The notes: generated from the letters alone by a model not told the origin. Counted from the first letter of the stretch, positions 45,905 to 57,372 are shown. The stretch is DNA of 64,000 nucleotides from Calothrix sp. PCC 7103 (GCF_000331305.1 NZ_KB217478.1:4552296-4616295), one strand, 5' to 3'. Program-made: numbers and translations.

Positions 45905-46498
45905 ATGCTTTCATTACCAACCATCAATGCTTTAAAGCAAACAACGAGTTCAGCTTGGGTAGAACAAGCTCTCGCAAACCTCGATACAATTTTGCTCGAC
46001 CATTCCCACTGTGAGCGTAAAGCAGCTGGTGTTGCGTTAAATTTTATGTTCCGCTACCCATCTAATACCAAAATGGTAAGGGAGCTAACGAAAATAGCTC
46101 AAGAAGAACTCGAACACTTTGAGCTAGTCAACCAGTGGCTCGAACGTCGTAATATACCTTTGGCGCCTTTGCCACCACCACCGTATGGAGCAGGTTTAAA
46201 AGCACAAGTTCGTCCCCAAGAACCATATAGATTTTTAGATTCATTGCTTGTGACAGGTTTAATTGAAGCGCGTAGTCACGAACGTTTAGGGTTATTAGCA
46301 ACACATTGCCCTGAACCTGAGTTAGCCAAGTTCTATAAAAGTTTAATGGCATCAGAAGCACGACACTTTGGCATGTACTGGGTACTCGCCGATACTTACT
46401 TCGACCGTAAAGATGTTATGCAGCGACTAGATGAGTTAGCAGCAGTTGAGAGTGAGCTACTAACAACTTTACACCCAGAACCAAGAATTCACAGTTAG
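45905..46498 (+). CDS. miaE: tRNA-(ms2io6A37) hydroxylase
   Basis: 197 residues. Hydroxylates the isopentenyl group of ms2i6A37 in tRNAs reading codons starting with U. The diiron ligands fit a ferritin-like four-helix bundle: HSHCERKAAG, QEELEHFELV, TGLIEARSHERL and ASEARHFGMY. The length is standard. It is followed 15 bp later by a GNAT gene. Confidence 0.95.
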   Translation: MLSLPTINALKQTTSSAWVEQALANLDTILLDHSHCERKAAGVALNFMFRYPSNTKMVRELTKIAQEELEHFELVNQWLERRNIPLAPLPPPPYGAGLKAQVRPQEPYRFLDSLLVTGLIEARSHERLGLLATHCPEPELAKFYKSLMASEARHFGMYWVLADTYFDRKDVMQRLDELAAVESELLTTLHPEPRIHS

Positions 46499-46513
46499 TT
46501 TTTATTTGCTTAC

Positions 46514-46999
46514 ATGAATCAATATTATAGAGATTATTTAATTCGCTCCTGGGAAAAATCTCATCGTATTCCCGCATCGGAAGTTATCCGTTGTGTACTT
46601 GCAGAATATGGTTTAGGTTGGGAACCAAATGGCGCCGATAAAGATGTACTACAAATTGAAGAATGTTACCTAGCGACTGGTGGTGAGTTTTGGGTCGTCG
46701 AATATCAAAACCAAGTAGTAGGTACAGGCGCCTATTATCCTATTCTTCGCGGACAAAAAGCTGTAGAAGTTAGAAAAATGTATTTATTACCGCAGGTTCG
46801 CGGATTTGGCGTAGGAAAATATTTGTTACAACAACTAGAAGAAACTATCAAAGCGCGTGGTTTCGAGCAAATTTGGATAGAAACCGCTAGCGTTCTCGTT
46901 GAAGCTGTCAGACTTTATGAAAATAATGGTTACGAACCAGCTACAGGGGTTGAAACGGCAAGATGCGATAGAGTCTACGTCAAAAATTTATTAATGTAG
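46514..46999 (+). CDS. GNAT family N-acetyltransferase
   Basis: 161 residues. The acetyl-CoA site is VRKMYLLPQVRGFGVGKYLL, and the C-terminal EAVRLYENNGYEPA completes the fold. Substrate unknown. It is likely in one transcript with miaE. The stop overlaps the hairpin repeat at 46996-47023. Confidence 0.88.
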   Translation: MNQYYRDYLIRSWEKSHRIPASEVIRCVLAEYGLGWEPNGADKDVLQIEECYLATGGEFWVVEYQNQVVGTGAYYPILRGQKAVEVRKMYLLPQVRGFGVGKYLLQQLEETIKARGFEQIWIETASVLVEAVRLYENNGYEPATGVETARCDRVYVKNLLM

Positions 47000-47023
47000 A
47001 GACGCGACGTGTCGCGTCTCTAC
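46996..47023. repeat. GTAGAGACGCGAC palindromic hairpin
   Basis: Perfect 13-bp arms around a 2-nt centre; the same repeat type as at 29.2 kb. It overlaps the GNAT gene stop and precedes comF by 10 nt. Confidence 0.75.
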
Positions 47024-47033
47024 CAACCATGCC

Positions 47034-47696
47034 ATGATACAAAATTTTTTCAATTTATTTTTAAAATCGAATTGTCCAATTTGCCAGCGTGCGACATCAA
47101 GTGAATTATGCTCTAACTGCACGAAGCAATTATATAAATGTCAGGTAAATGACGCGAGTGTTTTTTGGAAACCACCTATAAGAGTTTTTGCTTGGGGCGT
47201 CTATGCTGGTATTCTCAAACGAGCCATTGCTGTGATGAAATACGAAAAACATCCAGAAGTTGGTCGTTTGCTCGGTCAATGGTTAGGGCAAGAATGGTTA
47301 GGAAACGTACCATTACAGTCGGAATTAGGAAAATTTGTAGTTGTTCCCATACCTATCCACCCTGAAAAATTAAAAAAACGGGGTTTTAACCAAGCTGCGG
47401 TAATCGCCAAAGGTTTTTGTGATGTTACCAGATATCATATTAAAGAAGATTTACTGCTAAGAGTGCAAGATACCCAAACAATGCACAGCTTATCACTTCA
47501 GGAGCGCCAAAAAAACTTAACAGGCGCCTTCACAGTTAAAAATTTACACACTCATCCAAAGCGCGTACTGATTATAGATGATATCTATACAACAGGCACC
47601 ACCGCTTCGGAAGCAGTAATAACACTGAATCAGGCTGGAATAGAAGTCATTGGTGTTGCAGCAACCGCAATCGCAATAAAGCACCCTCTCCGTTGA
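47034..47696 (+). CDS. comF: ComF family phosphoribosyltransferase-like protein
   Basis: 220 residues. An N-terminal zinc ribbon (CPICQ... CSNC) is followed by a PRTase domain with RVLIIDDIYTTGTTASEA binding PRPP. ComF proteins are needed for DNA uptake in naturally competent bacteria, including cyanobacteria. ATG 47034 is chosen; another ATG lies at 47029 in a different frame. Confidence 0.92.
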   Translation: MIQNFFNLFLKSNCPICQRATSSELCSNCTKQLYKCQVNDASVFWKPPIRVFAWGVYAGILKRAIAVMKYEKHPEVGRLLGQWLGQEWLGNVPLQSELGKFVVVPIPIHPEKLKKRGFNQAAVIAKGFCDVTRYHIKEDLLLRVQDTQTMHSLSLQERQKNLTGAFTVKNLHTHPKRVLIIDDIYTTGTTASEAVITLNQAGIEVIGVAATAIAIKHPLR

Positions 47697-47807
47697 AAAA
47701 ATGGTTTGGAGAAATTAAGATTAAGAGAAATATTAAGCACCTGGGCAACTCAGGTTGTGAATTATTATAATTGACCAAAATATATTTTTATTGGAAAAGG
47801 TACTGTA

Positions 47808-48266
47808 ATGATTAGTAAAACTGTAGCGGTGTTCAGGCAATTATTAGTCATGAGTACCACATTACTAACGATTGGGATAACTGCAACCGCAAGTTTTGCT
47901 CAGGTAAATAAAATCTATAGTCCTTTACCCTTGCCTTCAACTTACGAAGTTACAGACTCGCTAACAGACAAAGACATCCCTACAGGTCAAGGTGGTTTTG
48001 CACGCGACTATACAGTCAAGTTGAACAAAGGTGAAAATTTGGCGGTAGACCTAGCTTCAGACAGTTTTGACAGCATTATTACTCTACTTGGTCCCAACGG
48101 CAGTACTGTCGCAGAAAATGACGATGGCCCAGATGGTAGCAGTAACTCATTATTATTTACTCGAATCAGCGAAACTGGGAGTTATATAGTTCGCGTGCGT
48201 TCATTCGGAGAAACCGGAGTTGGTGCATTTAAATTAAAAGTAACGCGATTACAACCAGTCAAATAA
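47808..48266 (+). CDS. Exported protein with PPC (pre-peptidase C-terminal) domain
   Basis: 152 residues: a signal peptide (about 1-34, cleaved after SFA), then a PPC-type beta-sandwich ([40 protein letters not shown]). Acidic loops ([10 protein letters not shown]) may bind calcium. It stands alone, without a peptidase domain. AAAAGG precedes the start. Its end overlaps cobS by 8 nt, tail to tail. Confidence 0.85.
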   Translation: MISKTVAVFRQLLVMSTTLLTIGITATASFAQVNKIYSPLPLPSTYEVTDSLTDKDIPTGQGGFARDYTVKLNKGENLAVDLASDSFDSIITLLGPNGSTVAENDDGPDGSSNSLLFTRISETGSYIVRVRSFGETGVGAFKLKVTRLQPVK

Positions 48267-49035
48267 TTGTCATCGCACATAAAAATAGTGCTTCTGTCCA
48301 TTCAACGACTGCACCATAGGTATCACCTGTGTGTCCACCTAATTTATAGTTGAACCAGGCGCCTGTGATGAAAGATAGGGTGATACCAAGTAGTACTGTA
48401 CATGGTACAAAAATCAGATTTTGAGGATGTAGAAGCGCTGTTAGGGTGGTTATTGCCAAGAGTAATATTAATCCAGGTAGTAAATCGAATGGTGAATTTA
48501 TAGCTTCTTTATGAAAAGCTCCTTTTCCAGTCGGTTTTAAATAGCTGTAGCGTAAAATAGCTAATACTTGTGCCCAACGCGCCCAAGCACATGCTGCAAT
48601 AATCGCAAACCATCGATTTTGCGGGTTGAGGTCAGTTAGTGCTGCTGTTTTTAATAGTAATATTAATATACCAGCAATTGCCCCAAAGGCGCCTGTAGCA
48701 CTATCTGCCATCACTTCTAAGCGTCGTTCTGGGTTTGTCACTGCTAACCCATCAGCAGTGTCCATTGCACCATCTAAATGTAAACCCCCTGTAATGTAAA
48801 CCCAAAACCCAACTACCAAAACACTGCGCGTGAATGTTGGCACATCTAATAAAGTTAAACCTATATCAATTAGCAACAGTGGCATAGCTATTATTAACCC
48901 AACTACTGGCGCCAAGCGTGCTACTCGTTTAAAATCTAAGCCTTCTATGTATGGCAATGGTATTGATGTATAAAATACAATGCTAGATACAAAACTTAAC
49001 AATAAGTCTTTACACCACTGGCAAATAGTTGTCAT
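48259..49035 (-). CDS. cobS: Adenosylcobinamide-GDP ribazoletransferase (cobalamin synthase)
   Basis: 258 residues from ATG 49035 ([10 protein letters not shown]); a TTG at 49086 would add 17. Joins adenosylcobinamide-GDP and alpha-ribazole in the last step of cobalamin synthesis, in the membrane. Signatures: FYTSIPLPY, the metal-binding [15 protein letters not shown], and [15 protein letters not shown], with five to six membrane helices. Cyanobacterial genomes often place cobS near tgt and psbK, as here. Confidence 0.95.
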   Translation of the reverse strand: MTTICQWCKDLLLSFVSSIVFYTSIPLPYIEGLDFKRVARLAPVVGLIIAMPLLLIDIGLTLLDVPTFTRSVLVVGFWVYITGGLHLDGAMDTADGLAVTNPERRLEVMADSATGAFGAIAGILILLLKTAALTDLNPQNRWFAIIAACAWARWAQVLAILRYSYLKPTGKGAFHKEAINSPFDLLPGLILLLAITTLTALLHPQNLIFVPCTVLLGITLSFITGAWFNYKLGGHTGDTYGAVVEWTEALFLCAMTII

Positions 49036-49422
49036 ATTAGTTACATTAATAATGTCGTTAATAAATTTCAAGATATGAGTAATCAAACGTATAGTTTATA
49101 CATGGGTAACAAGATGATTTTTAAAGCTTTCGATAAGATTGTTTTGTAAAAGGAACTCAGTACTGAAAATTTTGTTATGCTTGTGCCATAAGCAATAAAA
49201 AAATTGAAGTATAAAAAAGTACTTTAGTAAAAGTATGTTAAATGACACACAGTTCTATGTTACCGACTTTGGCTAATAATAAATTACAATTTATTAGGTG
49301 AATACCCTACATTTAACAAATTAATATAGATAATAATTAAAGTGCAGGGGGTCAACAAAGCTGTAACATTTTCTTTAGTTAGCATTGTTGTAAATTGTCT
49401 TTGAGCAGTCTTATTTTCTACT
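49036..49422. other. Divergent intergenic region between cobS and the 150-residue gene
   Basis: 387 bp of AT-rich sequence with no ORF. No cobalamin riboswitch (no B12-box-like segment) was seen upstream of cobS. Nothing else recognised. Confidence 0.4.
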
Positions 49423-49875
49423 ATGACTCATCATCTACCTGATACTAAGATACCAGCCCCATGTATAATAGACACGGGTGTAATTGTCAATAAATTGGAT
49501 ATGCGACGACTGCTAACTGATTTAGGTCGCGTCCGCTATATTTACCTTTTGGATGGTGAGGTACATACAGAGGGTGAGGGAGATGTGATGGAGGTATTTG
49601 CGAATCCTTCTCGTTCGACCTTGGTAGCAAATCAAGCGCTTTATTTAAATGTTTGCAGCTTTGACTACCTCGAACTCAGACAAACCCCAGAAAAGCAGAC
49701 TCACTTCGACTTGGTGCAAGAAGGATGGCGCCTGCGTATAATTCCTTTATCGACTCCTTTACAGGAGAGGCGTGACCGTAGTATGAATGTAAATGCCATT
49801 GAGGCGATGATGGAGCAGGTGCTTTCGGCGCGTTGGGATGCAGAATTTGATGATGATAGCTCTGATATGTTTTAA
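49423..49875 (+). CDS. Conserved cyanobacterial protein of unknown function
   Basis: 150 residues, soluble. A distinctive core LDMRRLLTDLGRVRYIYLLD and EVHTEGEGDVMEVFANPSRS is followed by an acidic C-terminus (EFDDDSSDMF). It matches a protein family I have seen only in cyanobacteria; no function is known to me. It is in the cobS-tgt-psbK neighbourhood and followed by a strong terminator. Confidence 0.75.
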   Translation: MTHHLPDTKIPAPCIIDTGVIVNKLDMRRLLTDLGRVRYIYLLDGEVHTEGEGDVMEVFANPSRSTLVANQALYLNVCSFDYLELRQTPEKQTHFDLVQEGWRLRIIPLSTPLQERRDRSMNVNAIEAMMEQVLSARWDAEFDDDSSDMF

Positions 49876-49936
49876 AGCAAATAAAAATAATTAACTTTTA
49901 CATTTTTTACAATTCTTTTAAAATAACCTCTGTATG

Positions 49937-49962
49937 GGCTTCTTGAAGAAGCCTGTTTTTTT
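49937..49962 (+). terminator. Terminator after the 150-residue gene
   Basis: GGCTTC-ttgaa-GAAGCC stem followed by TGTTTTTTT. Confidence 0.85.
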
Positions 49963-50000
49963 ATAAAAGAAATGCTGAAGAGCGAAGTTATAGAGGTTGA

Positions 50001-51158
<1,158 letters not shown>

Positions 51159-51261
51159 CTTTTGTAAACTCAACACTTAGCACCTAGCACTCTGGTACTG
51201 ATAACATGTTAAGATACATCTCAAATATTAAAGCTGTGTTGGATAGGTGGATTTAATTAAC

Positions 51262-51399
51262 ATGGAACCTACATTACTGTTGGCAAAGTTGCCTGAAGCA
51301 TACCAAATTTTCGACCCATTGGTAGATGTTCTGCCAATTATCCCTGTATTCTTCTTACTATTAGCCTTTGTTTGGCAAGCTGCCGTAGGTTTTCGGTAA
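51262..51399 (+). CDS. psbK: Photosystem II reaction centre protein K
   Basis: 45 residues. The mature sequence [20 protein letters not shown] followed by [17 protein letters not shown] is the PsbK signature, preceded by an 8-residue leader that is removed in cyanobacteria. One membrane helix at the periphery of photosystem II near CP43. It sits downstream of tgt, a known cyanobacterial arrangement, and has its own terminator. Confidence 0.97.
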   Translation: MEPTLLLAKLPEAYQIFDPLVDVLPIIPVFFLLLAFVWQAAVGFR

Positions 51400-51424
51400 G
51401 TTAGTTTTAAATTAATAAATGCCC

Positions 51425-51456
51425 AGACAGGTAAATAATGCCTGTCTTATTTTTTG
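51425..51456 (+). terminator. Terminator after psbK
   Basis: AGACAGG / CCTGTCT stem with a 9-nt loop, followed by TATTTTTTG. Confidence 0.85.
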
Positions 51457-51553
51457 AATTAACTATTTACATAGCTTAATCTTACTTAATGTAAGTTAAC
51501 ACTTAGATATAATAGTGTACGAAGTAAAACAGACCGTTTGTGAGGTAATGGGT

Positions 51554-51853
51554 ATGGGCAACATGAATTTCGTGAAGGAGAGTAAAGAAGTAATAGGAGC
51601 AAACGGTGCCAATTTGCGGCTTTCGGCAATGCAAAATGGGATAGATATATATAAAGTCTGGGGAAAAATGATGAACTGTGGTGGTTATGGACAATGCGGT
51701 ACATGCATTGTGGAAATCACAGAAGGAATAGAAAATCTATCACCACGTACAGACGCAGAAAATCGAATTTTAAAGAAAAAGCCAGAAAACTACCGTCTAG
51801 CTTGTCAAACTTTAGTTAATGGGCCAGTTAGCATAGTCACCAAACCGAAATAA
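51554..51853 (+). CDS. 2Fe-2S ferredoxin-like protein
   Basis: About 99 residues from ATG 51554, chosen because GAGG lies 8 nt upstream and [10 protein letters not shown] aligns with relatives; a GTG at 51515 would add 13. The [2Fe-2S] ligands are in [16 protein letters not shown] (three Cys), with the fourth in RLACQTLV. It is shorter and differently spaced than photosynthetic PetF. It lies directly upstream of psbM, an arrangement I recall from other Nostocales. Possible electron carrier of unknown partner. Confidence 0.88.
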   Translation: MGNMNFVKESKEVIGANGANLRLSAMQNGIDIYKVWGKMMNCGGYGQCGTCIVEITEGIENLSPRTDAENRILKKKPENYRLACQTLVNGPVSIVTKPK

Positions 51854-51950
51854 AACAAGCCTACTCTTTGAATATATTTTTGACCTCCACATTCTAGGAG
51901 CGTGGTATCCTAAAATTGTTAAGTGGATAACAGAGAGAGGCTTCGCTGCT

Positions 51951-52070
51951 ATGCAAACTAATGATTTGGGGTTTATTGCGAGCATTTTGTTCGTATTGGT
52001 TCCTGCGGTCTTTTTAATTCTTCTTTACACCGTCACCGCAAGTCGTGAAGGTGGAAGAAAAGATTCTTAA
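51951..52070 (+). CDS. psbM: Photosystem II reaction centre protein M
   Basis: 39 residues: MQTNDLGFIASILFVLVPAV followed by FLILLYTVTASREG. This is the PsbM signature; it is a single helix at the photosystem II dimer interface. GAGAGAGG precedes it. The double AGAAACC palindrome downstream forms a terminator shared with usp. Confidence 0.95.
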   Translation: MQTNDLGFIASILFVLVPAVFLILLYTVTASREGGRKDS

Positions 52071-52071
52071 C

Positions 52072-52108
52072 TAAGAAACCTGGTTTCTTGAAGAAACCAG
52101 GTTTCTTA
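52072..52108. terminator. Bidirectional hairpin from paired AGAAACC repeats
   Basis: An 18-nt arm beginning TAAGAAACCTGGTTTCTT faces its reverse complement with one base between. It lies directly after the psbM stop and before the convergent usp stop, a second case of this repeat serving as a terminator. Confidence 0.75.
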
Positions 52109-52115
52109 TTGGAAA

Positions 52116-53003
52116 TTAAGCTGATTCTGTACGTGCCAGTAACACTGGACACGTCGCATTAACACGAACATAGTCTGAAAGAGAGGCGCCTAACAAGCGG
52201 TCTAAATCAACAAAGCTTTTAGCAATAGAAGGACGACGGTCAGGAGACCCCATTAGTAATAGGTCTATATTATTTTCTTCTGCCAAGCGACAAATTTCTT
52301 GACCTGCTCGACCACTGGTAGTAGCAATTGCCTCTTGTCCAGAAGTACCACTACTCGAAACACAACGAACAGATACACCATACTTTTTAGCTTCAGCAGC
52401 AGCAGCAGCTAAAACAGGGTTATCAGCGGGATTAAATTCAGGTTTGTTAGATTTGCCCATCCAGTCGGTATTAACATTGGCAAGAAACAACTCTGCTCCT
52501 TTTAAATCTTGCATTAGGAACAAAGCTAACTTTAAGCAGTGTTTAGCAGAATCAGAACCATCCATTGCCACCATGACCCGGTTAATCTTTTTAACGTATA
52601 TATCATCTTTAACCAATAGCATTGGACGTGATGATAATTGGAAAACGTATTGACTAACCGAGTTCGACAAAATTGACTGTAATCGCTTCAACCCACGCGA
52701 ACCCATAATAATCAAATCCGCTTCGATTTCATCTGCCACTTGACAAACTACATCTTTGGGTTCACCTTGACGTAAAATCGAAGAAACGCGACTAGGGTCT
52801 AAGTTGAGGTACTGAATTGCATTTGCTAATATTTTGCCACCTTCTTCCCACTTAGCAGTCATGGACTCCGCAGTTGTTTGACCCGGTACTACGTGTAAAA
52901 CAGTTATTTTCGCGCGCTTTGCTGCGGGTAATTCAGCAAAAGTTTTAAGCATTTCTTCTGCGTGTCCCAATCCGGAGACAGCTAGTAATATTTTTTCTAT
53001 CAT
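52116..53003 (-). CDS. Tandem universal stress protein
   Basis: 295 residues with two Usp domains (1-140 and 145-293). Each ends with a nucleotide-binding motif: MGSRGLKRLQSILSNSVSQY in the first and MGSPDRRPSIA in the second. The first has the full GxxG-x9-GS pattern typical of ATP-binding Usp; the second is altered. It probably acts in stress adaptation in the cytoplasm. Confidence 0.92.
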   Translation of the reverse strand: MIEKILLAVSGLGHAEEMLKTFAELPAAKRAKITVLHVVPGQTTAESMTAKWEEGGKILANAIQYLNLDPSRVSSILRQGEPKDVVCQVADEIEADLIIMGSRGLKRLQSILSNSVSQYVFQLSSRPMLLVKDDIYVKKINRVMVAMDGSDSAKHCLKLALFLMQDLKGAELFLANVNTDWMGKSNKPEFNPADNPVLAAAAAEAKKYGVSVRCVSSSGTSGQEAIATTSGRAGQEICRLAEENNIDLLLMGSPDRRPSIAKSFVDLDRLLGASLSDYVRVNATCPVLLARTESA

Positions 53004-53732
53004 CTTACTTGTTTACGTTCACAGTTTGGGTAGTAATCGGGTTTTTGCGTAAATAGACACTATCAATTAACAGCCAAACCATTACTGGCTGCTTATTAAT
53101 ACATGTTTTGCTTATCTGTTTATTCACGCAGAATTATTGTTTATTTTGTTTGGGTTAAAGCAGATAAACTAGTTAAATTACAGGAGTAAATAGTTCCTTG
53201 CAAATGTACTATTTACAAGCTGTTATGCATTTATTCTTGAATTATGTTTATCCACTCACTTTTGAGTATACTCTATTATTTTCCACTATTAAGTTTAACA
53301 ATTGTTATCTACGCTATTAGCCTTCATCTATATCTGCCAATTTTAATTAACCGAAATTATAAAATTTGTTGCAATTTGCACTGATAAAATAGCAACTAAT
53401 TAACTTTTGTAAAAAATAAATCAAAGTTTTCTAGCTTTCTGTTATACAAATATTAAGTTTTCTTGAAAGTGTTTAAGATAGCTTCATATTAAAATTAATT
53501 AACAATACGAATCGCTTTGTTTATCTTGCAGCACAGGCATCTTATTGTGCAGTCAAAGTGATTATTTTTACCACAGAGACTATAAGGATACAGAGTAAGG
53601 AGAAATTGGCGAATTTCGGTTTGTAGACCGTTAAAACGCATATCACTTTCAAGTAGTAGAGTGTTTTATAAATTAATTTGAGTAGGACGGGCGGGGGATG
53701 CCCGTTCCACAAGATTTTGTGCTTTGAGGTTT
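53004..53732. other. 730-bp AT-rich gap with a dispersed repeat
   Basis: No ORF of note. A GGACGGGC... GCCCGTTCC dispersed repeat (53681-53713) ends 20 bp before the oligopeptidase stop and may end its transcript. The rest should include the usp promoter. Confidence 0.45.
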
Positions 53733-55838
53733 TTAAGCTGCTACTGGCACCAACCCGTTATGACGAAGTAAAGGTTCGGTGCTTGGTTCGCGTCCTCTAA
53801 AGTTTTTGAAGACTTCCATTGGGTGTTTGCTTCCACCTAATGCGAGTACGGTTTCGCGGTAGCGTTTTCCTGTATCTTTTACTGCTGCTTCGTTTTCTAA
53901 ACCTGCTTCTTCAAATGCGGCGAAAGCATCTGCACTTAATACTTCTGCCCATTTGTAGCTGTAGTATCCTGATGCATATCCACCTGCAAAGATGTGACCG
54001 AAGGCACATAAAAATGCATCTTCTGGTAAGGGTGGAATAACAGTGGTTGTTTTGGCAAGACGTGCGCGCAGGTCTTTTGCTTTTTCTTCACCACCTGGTT
54101 GATAGCTGTTGTGAAGTTCTAAGTCTACTAAGCTAAAGTGAACTTGGCGCAATGTTGCTGTACCGCTCATATAATTCTTGGCGGCGAGTAGCTTTTGGTA
54201 GTAATGTTCAGGTAATGTTTCGCCTGTTTCGTAATGTTTTGCCATGCCAAACAATGTTGGACGCTCGTAACACCAGTTTTCCATAAATTGGCTGGGTAAT
54301 TCGACGGCATCCCATTCAACGTTGTTGATACCTGCTGCACTTACATAATCTACTTTTGTAAGCATGTGGTGCAAACCGTGTCCAAACTCGTGGAATAAAG
54401 TTTCGACTTCGCTGAATGTCATTAAGCTGGGTTTACCGTCAATTGGTGGAGTTTGGTTACATACCAAGTACGCTACAGGTAAACGAGTAGTGCTTGTACC
54501 ATTTTGGGTTATCTTTGCCCGGTTAATACAAGTATCCATCCAGGCGCCACCACGTTTTTCAGCGGGACGACTATATGGGTCAAGATAGAAGTAAGCAATA
54601 GGGGAACCTGTATCATCAGATATTTGGAAGTAGCGAACATCCGGATGCCAAACGGGTGCTTGTCCATCAGCAGGGGTAACAGTTACACCAAATAATCTTT
54701 GTACTAACCCAAACAAACCATCAAGAACTTGAGGTAGTGGGAAGTAAGGACGCAATTCTTCTGCTGTAAAATCAAATTTAGCTTCGCGTTCACGTTCTGC
54801 CCAAAAACTAATATCCCAGTGTTTAAAGTCTGATGCTTCAGGGGCGCCTTTTGACGCTGCAAATTCTTTTAGTTCTTCTAATTCTTTGACTGCTGCATCA
54901 TAAGAAGCTGCGCGTAGTTCTTCGAGTAATTTTTGTACAGCTTCGACACTTGGCGCCATTTTGCTCTTTAAGCTAACCTCGGCATAATTCTTATAACCCA
55001 GTAACTGTGCAAGTTCTTGACGTAATTCTAAAATACGCTCAATAAGAGGATTATTATCTAACTCACCTGAAGACGCGCGTGTTAAAAACGCTTTATATAG
55101 TTTTTCGCGTAAATCACGACGAGTACTATGCTGTAAAAACGGGCCATAGCTAGGAAAATCAAGCGTAATTACCCAAGGGCCATCTTCTGGTGTAGCATTT
55201 TCTTCTCCGGTAGCGCGCGCAGCTTGGGCAGCAAGACTTACTAAACTTGGTGGTAAACCTTGTATTTCGTCTTTGCTTGTTAACTTCAAACTGAAAGCTT
55301 TAGTCGCATCAAGCACATGGTTAGAAAACTTCGTCGAAAGTTCCGCTAACTGCATTTGAATAGCATTGAAACGTTCACGTGCTTGCGAGTCTAAACCAAT
55401 ACCTGATAGTTCAGCATCACGAATAGCGGAGTCAACAATACGCTTTTGAGCAGGTTCAAGCGTTGCCCATGTATCACTGTTACGTAGAGATTTAAAAGCG
55501 TTGTAAACAGGTTGACTTTGGCTCAGTTTGTTAGAAAACTGTACTACTTTTGGTTGAATTGTCTCATAAGCTTCACGCAACTCATTACTATTTTTAACAC
55601 CCATGAGGTGACTTACGGCGCCCCAAGTCCAGTACAAACGTTCAGAAATTTTTTCCAATGGTTCAACTAAACCACTCCAAGTTGGCTGTACGTTACTTTC
55701 CAGCTTAGTAAGTTCCGCATCCAGTTCGGTTATCAACTCAGTTACCGCTGGTTCCACGTGTTCGGGTTTAATTTCTGAGAACGGTGGCAAACCGGAACCT
55801 TTCAATAAAGGATTATTAGATATAGTTGCTGTACTCAT
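53733..55838 (-). CDS. prlC: Oligopeptidase A (M3 family metallopeptidase)
   Basis: 701 residues. Cytoplasmic zinc oligopeptidase that degrades peptides, including cleaved signal peptides. The zinc motif is in LFHEFGHGLHHML (HEFGH), with the downstream ligand Glu in WDAVELPSQFMENW. The length is standard for the family. Monocistronic. Confidence 0.95.
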   Translation of the reverse strand: MSTATISNNPLLKGSGLPPFSEIKPEHVEPAVTELITELDAELTKLESNVQPTWSGLVEPLEKISERLYWTWGAVSHLMGVKNSNELREAYETIQPKVVQFSNKLSQSQPVYNAFKSLRNSDTWATLEPAQKRIVDSAIRDAELSGIGLDSQARERFNAIQMQLAELSTKFSNHVLDATKAFSLKLTSKDEIQGLPPSLVSLAAQAARATGEENATPEDGPWVITLDFPSYGPFLQHSTRRDLREKLYKAFLTRASSGELDNNPLIERILELRQELAQLLGYKNYAEVSLKSKMAPSVEAVQKLLEELRAASYDAAVKELEELKEFAASKGAPEASDFKHWDISFWAEREREAKFDFTAEELRPYFPLPQVLDGLFGLVQRLFGVTVTPADGQAPVWHPDVRYFQISDDTGSPIAYFYLDPYSRPAEKRGGAWMDTCINRAKITQNGTSTTRLPVAYLVCNQTPPIDGKPSLMTFSEVETLFHEFGHGLHHMLTKVDYVSAAGINNVEWDAVELPSQFMENWCYERPTLFGMAKHYETGETLPEHYYQKLLAAKNYMSGTATLRQVHFSLVDLELHNSYQPGGEEKAKDLRARLAKTTTVIPPLPEDAFLCAFGHIFAGGYASGYYSYKWAEVLSADAFAAFEEAGLENEAAVKDTGKRYRETVLALGGSKHPMEVFKNFRGREPSTEPLLRHNGLVPVAA

Positions 55839-56099
55839 AGAAGTTGTGTGACGAAGCTAGCTCGAAATTAACTATCCTTATAATGTAGCGATTGTGGCTG
55901 AATTTTTAACTACGAGATTCCCGAACCAAACTAGCAACGGATGTAACGGATGATTTAATAAATATTATTGAATTTCTTGAAATGTAATTACAGAAATTCA
56001 TTTTGAGGTGCCCACTCAAGAAGAACTGCTCAGAACAAATTAACCATTGTTACATCCGTTGCCAGTTGGACAAAGCGGTTAGGCACCACCGATAAACGC

Positions 56100-57230
56100 T
56101 TAATTTAAGTTTTTCTTGCGAGCAACATCTTGCCTAGAAAAATTAATCTCTCCCTTTTGGCTAATACTGATTTTAGTATTAGGGAAACTCCGTTTTGTTA
56201 AAGACCTGATTAAATCAATAGTTTGTCCGTACTTATCTACTTGGGGAATTCCGGTTTTATCTAATTGAATCGAATCAATTTTACCTGATACAAAATCACC
56301 ATCTTGGTTTATTTTGGCTTCAAGAATTAGGGAGTCACCTTTTTCGGCAGTTGTTGAGAATGTTTTGTATCCTAAGAAGTTACCTAGGGAGTAAGCGATG
56401 AGTTTACCTTTGTATACTTCCATTGCGCGCGGAACGTGTGGACCATGACCTAAAATTAAATCGGCGCCTGCATCTACCATACTACGAGCGAATAATATAG
56501 AATTACCTCGGTTTTCTCCATAGAAATATTCGGTTGCGTTACGAACGTGGAGTGCATCACTACCTTCAGCGCCAACGTGCATTGATATAATAACTATCTT
56601 AGCTTTTTGCCTTGCTTGATTAACGAGTGCTTTGGCTTTTTGAATATCTTGAACTGTATTACAGTACTCGTAAAAACAAAATCCTATCCAAGCAACAGGA
56701 ATATTCTTGACTTTAGTATAGAGAATCTGATTTTTGGCGCCTACTGTTTTTACCCCAGCAGCATTTAAATTATTAACTGTATCAGAAAACCCTTTTCTAC
56801 CAAAGTCCATCGCGTGGTTATTGGCAACGCTCATTACATCAAAGCCAACTTGCGAAAACAAACTTGCATATTCTGGTGGAGAACGGAAAGCAAACACCGC
56901 TCCTTTTGTTGTATCTTTGGTAGTGTAAGGATGGTTTGTTAAAGTACTTTCGTAGTTACCAAATAGAATATCTGAATTTTTCAGCTTATCTCTAACTGGT
57001 TTAGGAAGAAGCTGGTTAGGATTTCTAGGAAGACGGTAATCTGGAAAATTTGTTCCAGCTACAATATCTCCAACAGCTTTGATTGTTATATATTTTTGTT
57101 CTACTTTCTCTGATGATTTTACGTTGTTGTTTATGTTAGTACTAGTAGGGAGAGAAAAAGACGAAGTTAAGAGTGAAATAACAGCTAAACCTGTAAAGTG
57201 AATAAAATAATTTTGTTTAAAAAAAGTCAT
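56100..57230 (-). CDS. CapA family (poly-gamma-glutamate synthesis-like) exported protein
   Basis: 376 residues: a membrane or signal segment (about 10-28), then the PGA_cap metallophosphatase-like domain. Landmarks are AVGDIVAGTNFPDYRLP, FGNYESTLT, VMSVANNHAMDFG, ISMHVGAEG and LILGHGPHVPRAME, which form the metal site. The family is linked to polyglutamate capsules, but in cyanobacteria the substrate is unknown. There is no capBC nearby. Confidence 0.9.
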   Translation of the reverse strand: MTFFKQNYFIHFTGLAVISLLTSSFSLPTSTNINNNVKSSEKVEQKYITIKAVGDIVAGTNFPDYRLPRNPNQLLPKPVRDKLKNSDILFGNYESTLTNHPYTTKDTTKGAVFAFRSPPEYASLFSQVGFDVMSVANNHAMDFGRKGFSDTVNNLNAAGVKTVGAKNQILYTKVKNIPVAWIGFCFYEYCNTVQDIQKAKALVNQARQKAKIVIISMHVGAEGSDALHVRNATEYFYGENRGNSILFARSMVDAGADLILGHGPHVPRAMEVYKGKLIAYSLGNFLGYKTFSTTAEKGDSLILEAKINQDGDFVSGKIDSIQLDKTGIPQVDKYGQTIDLIRSLTKRSFPNTKISISQKGEINFSRQDVARKKNLN

Positions 57231-57320
57231 AGATATACGCAGCTATAGCCAAGCTTCCCAATAGTCTGTAATTATTAAAACACCAGTAATTTGTTGTTTT
57301 CCGGAATGATGAACAACTGC

Positions 57321-57372
57321 TTGTGGAATGGGCATCCTTGCCCGTTTCTATGTTTAGGCAGGCAAGGATATC
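57321..57372. repeat. GGGCATCCTTGCCC dispersed repeat
   Basis: GGAATGGGCATCCTTGCCCG followed by a second GGCAAGGATATC segment. Related copies are at 22101, 29991, 53681, 57803 and 60421. Confidence 0.7.

Noticed and set aside
48900-49422. Cobalamin riboswitch searched for ahead of cobS, and also near coaT/coaR
   Set aside because: No B12-box-like or kissing-loop sequence was seen in either place.
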